From contig CAVSWC010000012.1 in assembly GCA_963731585.1 (NCBI GenBank), positions 62,001-126,000 on the forward strand: a stretch of 64,000 bases of DNA. Direction: 5' to 3'. Position 1 is the stretch's first letter; every line of letters starts with the position of its first letter. Both the position numbers and the translations under genes were made by a program. Of the stretch, positions 60,621 to 64,000 are shown one piece after another. The notes below the pieces were generated by a model. The model did not search any database. It worked only from the letters and a program-made list of their open reading frames with translations, and was not told the DNA's origin. The stretch is from CANKHA01 sp963731585. GTDB lineage: Bacteria; Pseudomonadota; Alphaproteobacteria; Rhizobiales; Xanthobacteraceae.

Positions 60621-63212
60621 TTAGCCCGCCATCGTTTCCTTCACCGCCGCTACCAGCTGCTTGAGGGTGAAGGGCTTGGGCAGGAAGGCGAACTGTCCGT
60701 GCTCGGGTAGATGCTTCTGAAATACGTCTTCGGCATAGCCGGAAACGAAGATGATCTTTAATTCCGGATTACGCTTTCGCATTTCCTTCAAAAGCGTAGG
60801 GCCGTCCATTTCAGGCATGACGACATCCGACACCACAAGATCGACCGCGCCGCCGGTTTTCTCCAGCACCGCCATGGCCTCGACGCCATTGGCGGCTTCC
60901 AGCACGGTATAGCCGCGTGACATCAGGCCGCGCGCATTGAGCGAGCGCAGGCCATCCTCATCCTCAACCAGCAGGATGGTGCCATGGCCAGTGTGGTCGG
61001 TGGTTCGCGCGCGCACCACTTCATCGGTCGCGGCTAGCGCCCCGGCGATGGCGGGAGACTCCACCGTGTCCGGCTGATCAACGTCCTCCGCGCCCGGCAC
61101 GTGGCGTGGCAGGAAAATGCGGAACGTACTGCCGCGGCCGATCTCCGAATCGACATAGATGAAGCCGCCGGTCTGCTTGACGATGCCGTAGACCGTCGAG
61201 AGGCCGAGGCCGGTGCCTTTGCCCACGTCCTTGGTCGAAAAGAACGGTTCAAAGATTTTCTCGATGATTTCGGGGGCGATGCCGACGCCGTTGTCGGAAA
61301 CTTCCACCAGCACATAGTCGGCCGGCGGCATGCCCTTGAAGGGTAAGTCCTTGCTCTCGTCGGTCGATACATTGGCGGTGCGCACAATGAGCTTGCCGCC
61401 TTCCGGCATGGCATCGCGCGCATTGACCGCCAGGTTCACGATCACCTGCTCGAACTGGGAAATATCCACCTTCACCGGCCACAGGTCGCGCCCATGCACG
61501 ACTTCGAGCTGCACCTTTTCGCCGATCAGCCGGCGCAGCAGCATGGTGAGATCGGATAGCGCGTCGCCGAGGCTGAGCACTTGCGGACGCAGCGTCTGCC
61601 GGCGCGAGAAGGCCAAAAGCTGCCGCACCAGGCTGGCGGCGCGGTTGGCGTTCTGCTTGATCTGCATGATGTCCTGGAAGGACGGATCGGTTGGCTTATG
61701 GGCATTAAGCAGGAAGTCGGTCGCCATCATGATGGCGGAGAGCACGTTGTTGAAATCGTGCGCGATGCCGCCGGCGAGCTTGCCCACCATTTCCATCTTC
61801 TGCGATTGGGCGAACTGGCTTTCCAGCTTACGGCGGTCGGTGGTTTCGAGCGCATAGACGATCGCCGCTTCGCCGTCGCGTTCTTCTTTTTCCTCGATCG
61901 CCGAGATAAAGAAATGCGCGAAGCGCTCCGACTCGCCTTCCAGCGCGGTTTCCACCGGCGCAATCTCGCCCTGCCCTTCCGCGGCTTGGCGGAATGCGGC
62001 CTCCAGTGCCGGGCGGTCGCGCTCGCCCACGACGGAAAGGATGGACGGCTGCTCGCCCTGCGACCCCTGACCTTTGAGTACATTCTGGAACATGCGCGCG
62101 AACAGACCGTTGCTGCGCGCGATCTTGCCCGCCTTATCGACAGTGGCGATGGCCATCGGCGTATTGTGGAAGAAGCGCATGAAGCGCACTTCCGCCGCGC
62201 GCTGCGGATCGGTGCCGTCATCCCGCGCGCGGTTGAGCACGAGCGTGCGTGAAGCCCCGGCCGCGCCGTCGGCCCCGAACGCGACCTTGTGAAAGAGCCG
62301 CACCGGCAGCGTGCGCCCGCCGCGGGTTTTTAGGTCTAGATCGAAGACCTCGGTCTTCACATCGCCGGGCGCGGCCGAGAGCGCGGTGAGCAGCGCCGCG
62401 CCTTCACCCGACACAACATCCGCGATCGTTAATCCGCCGGAGCCTACCTGCGCCAGGTCGTGGTCGAGCCAATTCGCCAGCGTGGCATTAAGGTAGACGA
62501 TGTCGCCCTGCGCATCGACGGAGAAGAAGCCCGCCGGCGCATGATCAAGGTAATCGATGGCGTGCTGCAATTCCTGAAAGATATTTTCCTGCCGCTCGCG
62601 ATCGCGCGTCACCTCGGCGATGGTCCAGACCGCAAGATTGAAGCCGCTATTGCTATCGCCGAGCGGGCGCACCCGCAGGCGAAGCCAGCGGGCCGGGACG
62701 TCATTCAGTCCCGGGATACGGACCTCCTCCTGCAGCCTGCGGCCTTCGCGCGCGGCCTTCAGCAGGCGGTAGACGGATTCGGAGACATCGGGATCGCCGA
62801 TAAAGACGCGCTCGACAGGGCGCACATCGTTGGCATCGGCCGCGTCAGTAAGATCGAGATAGGCGCCATTGGCGTAGAGAACGTGACCGTTTTGATCAGT
62901 CACCAGAAGACCGTCGGAAGCACCATCGAGGATGGCCTTGGCGATGGGATTCCCGGACGTCTTGCCCGGAAAACGCAGGATGCCGGCGGCAAGCGCAAAC
63001 AACGAAAAAACCCCGACGCTCGCCAAAATGGCCAAGAGCGCGGTGATGTATTGCCCGGCGATATTGCGTTCGACGAAGAGAAGCCCGGTCGCGGCACCGA
63101 CCAGCGCAAGCGCCACGACAAGAACCAGCCCGATACTGCCGCCGCGGGCGGTGGCCGGACTGCGGTCGACGGCCATGCGCTCCGAACGTCCGATGGTTTC
63201 CTGCGTAGCCAT
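60621..63212 (-). CDS. cckA: Hybrid sensor histidine kinase CckA
   Basis: 863 residues, intact. Two N-terminal membrane helices (IGLVLVVALALVGAATGLLF and ITALLAILASVGVFSLFALA), tandem PAS domains (DQNGHVLYANGAYLDLTD; APAGFFSVDAQGDIVYLN), HisKA with phospho-acceptor H485 in LAGGIAHDFNNVLSA, HATPase and a C-terminal receiver with D796 in VVSDVVMPEMDG. CckA phosphorylates CtrA through ChpT and controls the cell cycle in alphaproteobacteria. 3' end converges with trmJ. Confidence 0.94.
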   Translation of the reverse strand: MATQETIGRSERMAVDRSPATARGGSIGLVLVVALALVGAATGLLFVERNIAGQYITALLAILASVGVFSLFALAAGILRFPGKTSGNPIAKAILDGASDGLLVTDQNGHVLYANGAYLDLTDAADANDVRPVERVFIGDPDVSESVYRLLKAAREGRRLQEEVRIPGLNDVPARWLRLRVRPLGDSNSGFNLAVWTIAEVTRDRERQENIFQELQHAIDYLDHAPAGFFSVDAQGDIVYLNATLANWLDHDLAQVGSGGLTIADVVSGEGAALLTALSAAPGDVKTEVFDLDLKTRGGRTLPVRLFHKVAFGADGAAGASRTLVLNRARDDGTDPQRAAEVRFMRFFHNTPMAIATVDKAGKIARSNGLFARMFQNVLKGQGSQGEQPSILSVVGERDRPALEAAFRQAAEGQGEIAPVETALEGESERFAHFFISAIEEKEERDGEAAIVYALETTDRRKLESQFAQSQKMEMVGKLAGGIAHDFNNVLSAIMMATDFLLNAHKPTDPSFQDIMQIKQNANRAASLVRQLLAFSRRQTLRPQVLSLGDALSDLTMLLRRLIGEKVQLEVVHGRDLWPVKVDISQFEQVIVNLAVNARDAMPEGGKLIVRTANVSTDESKDLPFKGMPPADYVLVEVSDNGVGIAPEIIEKIFEPFFSTKDVGKGTGLGLSTVYGIVKQTGGFIYVDSEIGRGSTFRIFLPRHVPGAEDVDQPDTVESPAIAGALAATDEVVRARTTDHTGHGTILLVEDEDGLRSLNARGLMSRGYTVLEAANGVEAMAVLEKTGGAVDLVVSDVVMPEMDGPTLLKEMRKRNPELKIIFVSGYAEDVFQKHLPEHGQFAFLPKPFTLKQLVAAVKETMAG

Positions 63213-63729
63213 ATTCGGCTCGAATCCCGTTCCGGTGCGCTCGAAGCAGCGCCCTTCTTGAGTGCCCCAGCCAGGGCCGTCCGCGCAAGGGTTTCGCTGG
63301 CAAGCAGCCTGATAATCAACGGGAAATCACCCGGGACAGGCGCATCTCGCAGCCGATGGCCTCGGCTGCCGCTTGTAAAGGCTCAATTGAATCTGGGCCG
63401 ATGTCGTCTGCTGTATGCGCGCGTGCGCGACATGGCAGGAACCGGATATTGGACGGGCATGTGCCCACTCGTCGTTCCGCAGGCCCGCGGAAACGACACC
63501 CCTACCATGGTAAGCAGATATTGCCAGAGCCGGGGATGCCGGTTAACGGTCGTAGCACACAACAGGGCCTTAAATTGCCGGTCCCTTGAAGCGACGGGCA
63601 TTGACGACCAACCGAAGTCCAAATGTAATGATTTTGTCACTATCGCAGTAAGCAATTATTACCGCAGCCGTTACCAAGTCGGGCGATCCCGCCGCATCTG
63701 GTCCGAGTAACCTGAAAGACGAAAAGCCC
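63213..63729. other. cckA-fliO intergenic region, no gene seen
   Basis: 517 bases between divergent cckA and the FliO-like gene. Short open frames on both strands have no ribosome binding site. No hairpin terminator or clear operator was found; presumably holds the promoters of both genes. Confidence 0.5.
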
Positions 63730-64000
63730 ATGTTCGACACGCTGTTCGGCGCGGACGTCTCGCCCGCTTTGAAATTCTTCATTCTCTTCGTGATCGTGCT
63801 GGCTCTGATCGGCGTTATTGCATGGCTCGTGCGCCGCTTCGGCGCGAATCCCTTCGGCGGTTCTTCCGCGCGCGGACGGCAGCCCCGGCTCGCGGTAGTC
63901 GACGCCGCAGAGGTGGACGCCCGCCGGAAGCTCGTCATCATCCGGCGCGACAATGTCGAGCATCTGCTGATGATCGGCGGCCCCACCGATGTCGTGGTCG
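63730..64000 (+). CDS. FliO-like protein, 5' part
   Basis: The first 90 residues, cut by the window end. One membrane helix (ALKFFILFVIVLALIGVIAWLV), then a basic linker and RLAVVDAAEVDARRKLVIIRR, DNVEHLLMIGGPTDVVV, the FliO/MopB domain signature. FliO helps assemble the flagellar export gate. Beside cckA, as in relatives. Other flagellar genes are not in view. Confidence 0.8.
   Translation, partial: MFDTLFGADVSPALKFFILFVIVLALIGVIAWLVRRFGANPFGGSSARGRQPRLAVVDAAEVDARRKLVIIRRDNVEHLLMIGGPTDVVV

Overview
The window looks like chromosomal DNA of an alphaproteobacterium of the order Hyphomicrobiales (Rhizobiales), near the Bradyrhizobiaceae/Xanthobacteraceae. The grounds are high G+C, a CIRCE-controlled groESL pair, a GAAC-N7-GAAC LexA box before recA, a CckA hybrid kinase beside a FliO-like gene, Usg, the DUF1476 ATPase-inhibitor zeta family, BolA and Grx4 next to purL, and a DUF6867 gene closing a liv operon. 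Species cannot be fixed from sequence reading alone.

Layout. 1-1.1 kb: end of a CNT nucleoside transporter. 1.15-4.5 kb: usg, groES-groEL, a secreted protein. 4.9-7.4 kb: DUF72-DUF488 pair and an MFS exporter. 7.4-12.5 kb: molybdenum-hydroxylase maturation and subunit genes (molybdopterin-binding/MobA-like fusion, two XdhC proteins, CoxM, CoxS, CoxG) with no large catalytic subunit. 12.7-16.3 kb: pcaB-pcaD-pcaC and a divergent AraC regulator. 16.5-20.8 kb: livHMGF and DUF6867. 20.8-29.4 kb: ccdA, P1 peptidase, KTSC protein, D-amino-acid dehydrogenase, rpe, DUF2259, purB, murI, rpsD. 29.5-34.9 kb, mostly minus strand: purC-purS-purQ-purL-bolA-grxD, with the zeta-subunit gene diverging. 35-47.9 kb: small secreted proteins, pirin, carbonic anhydrase, GST, SET-domain methyltransferase, MFS transporter, histidine kinase, ribbon-helix-helix protein, class I fumarase, a TTT-type binding protein and an arylformamidase-like hydrolase. 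48-52 kb: an accessory stretch of tiny genes, hairpins, a rarA remnant and insertion-sequence-like repeats, ending at recA. 52-64 kb: recA, alaS, a MoaD/ThiS-BNR pair, icd, a TrmJ-DUF559 fusion, cckA and the start of a FliO-like gene.

Functional groups: de novo purine synthesis (purB, purC, purS, purQ, purL), the protocatechuate branch (pcaBDC), branched-chain amino acid or amide uptake (livHMGF, no binding protein here), molybdenum hydroxylase assembly, proteostasis (groESL), DNA repair (recA) and cell-cycle signalling (cckA).

About twenty genes, including essential ones (purB, purL, purC, purS, rpe), are broken by single-base shifts, mostly one extra base, while groEL, recA, alaS, icd, cckA and the cox genes are intact. 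I read these as sequencing or assembly errors rather than decay, and I annotate such loci as whole genes with approximate shift positions. The intergenic DNA is rich in palindromic repeat families, which are among the most interesting features here. I saw no tRNA, rRNA or CRISPR array.
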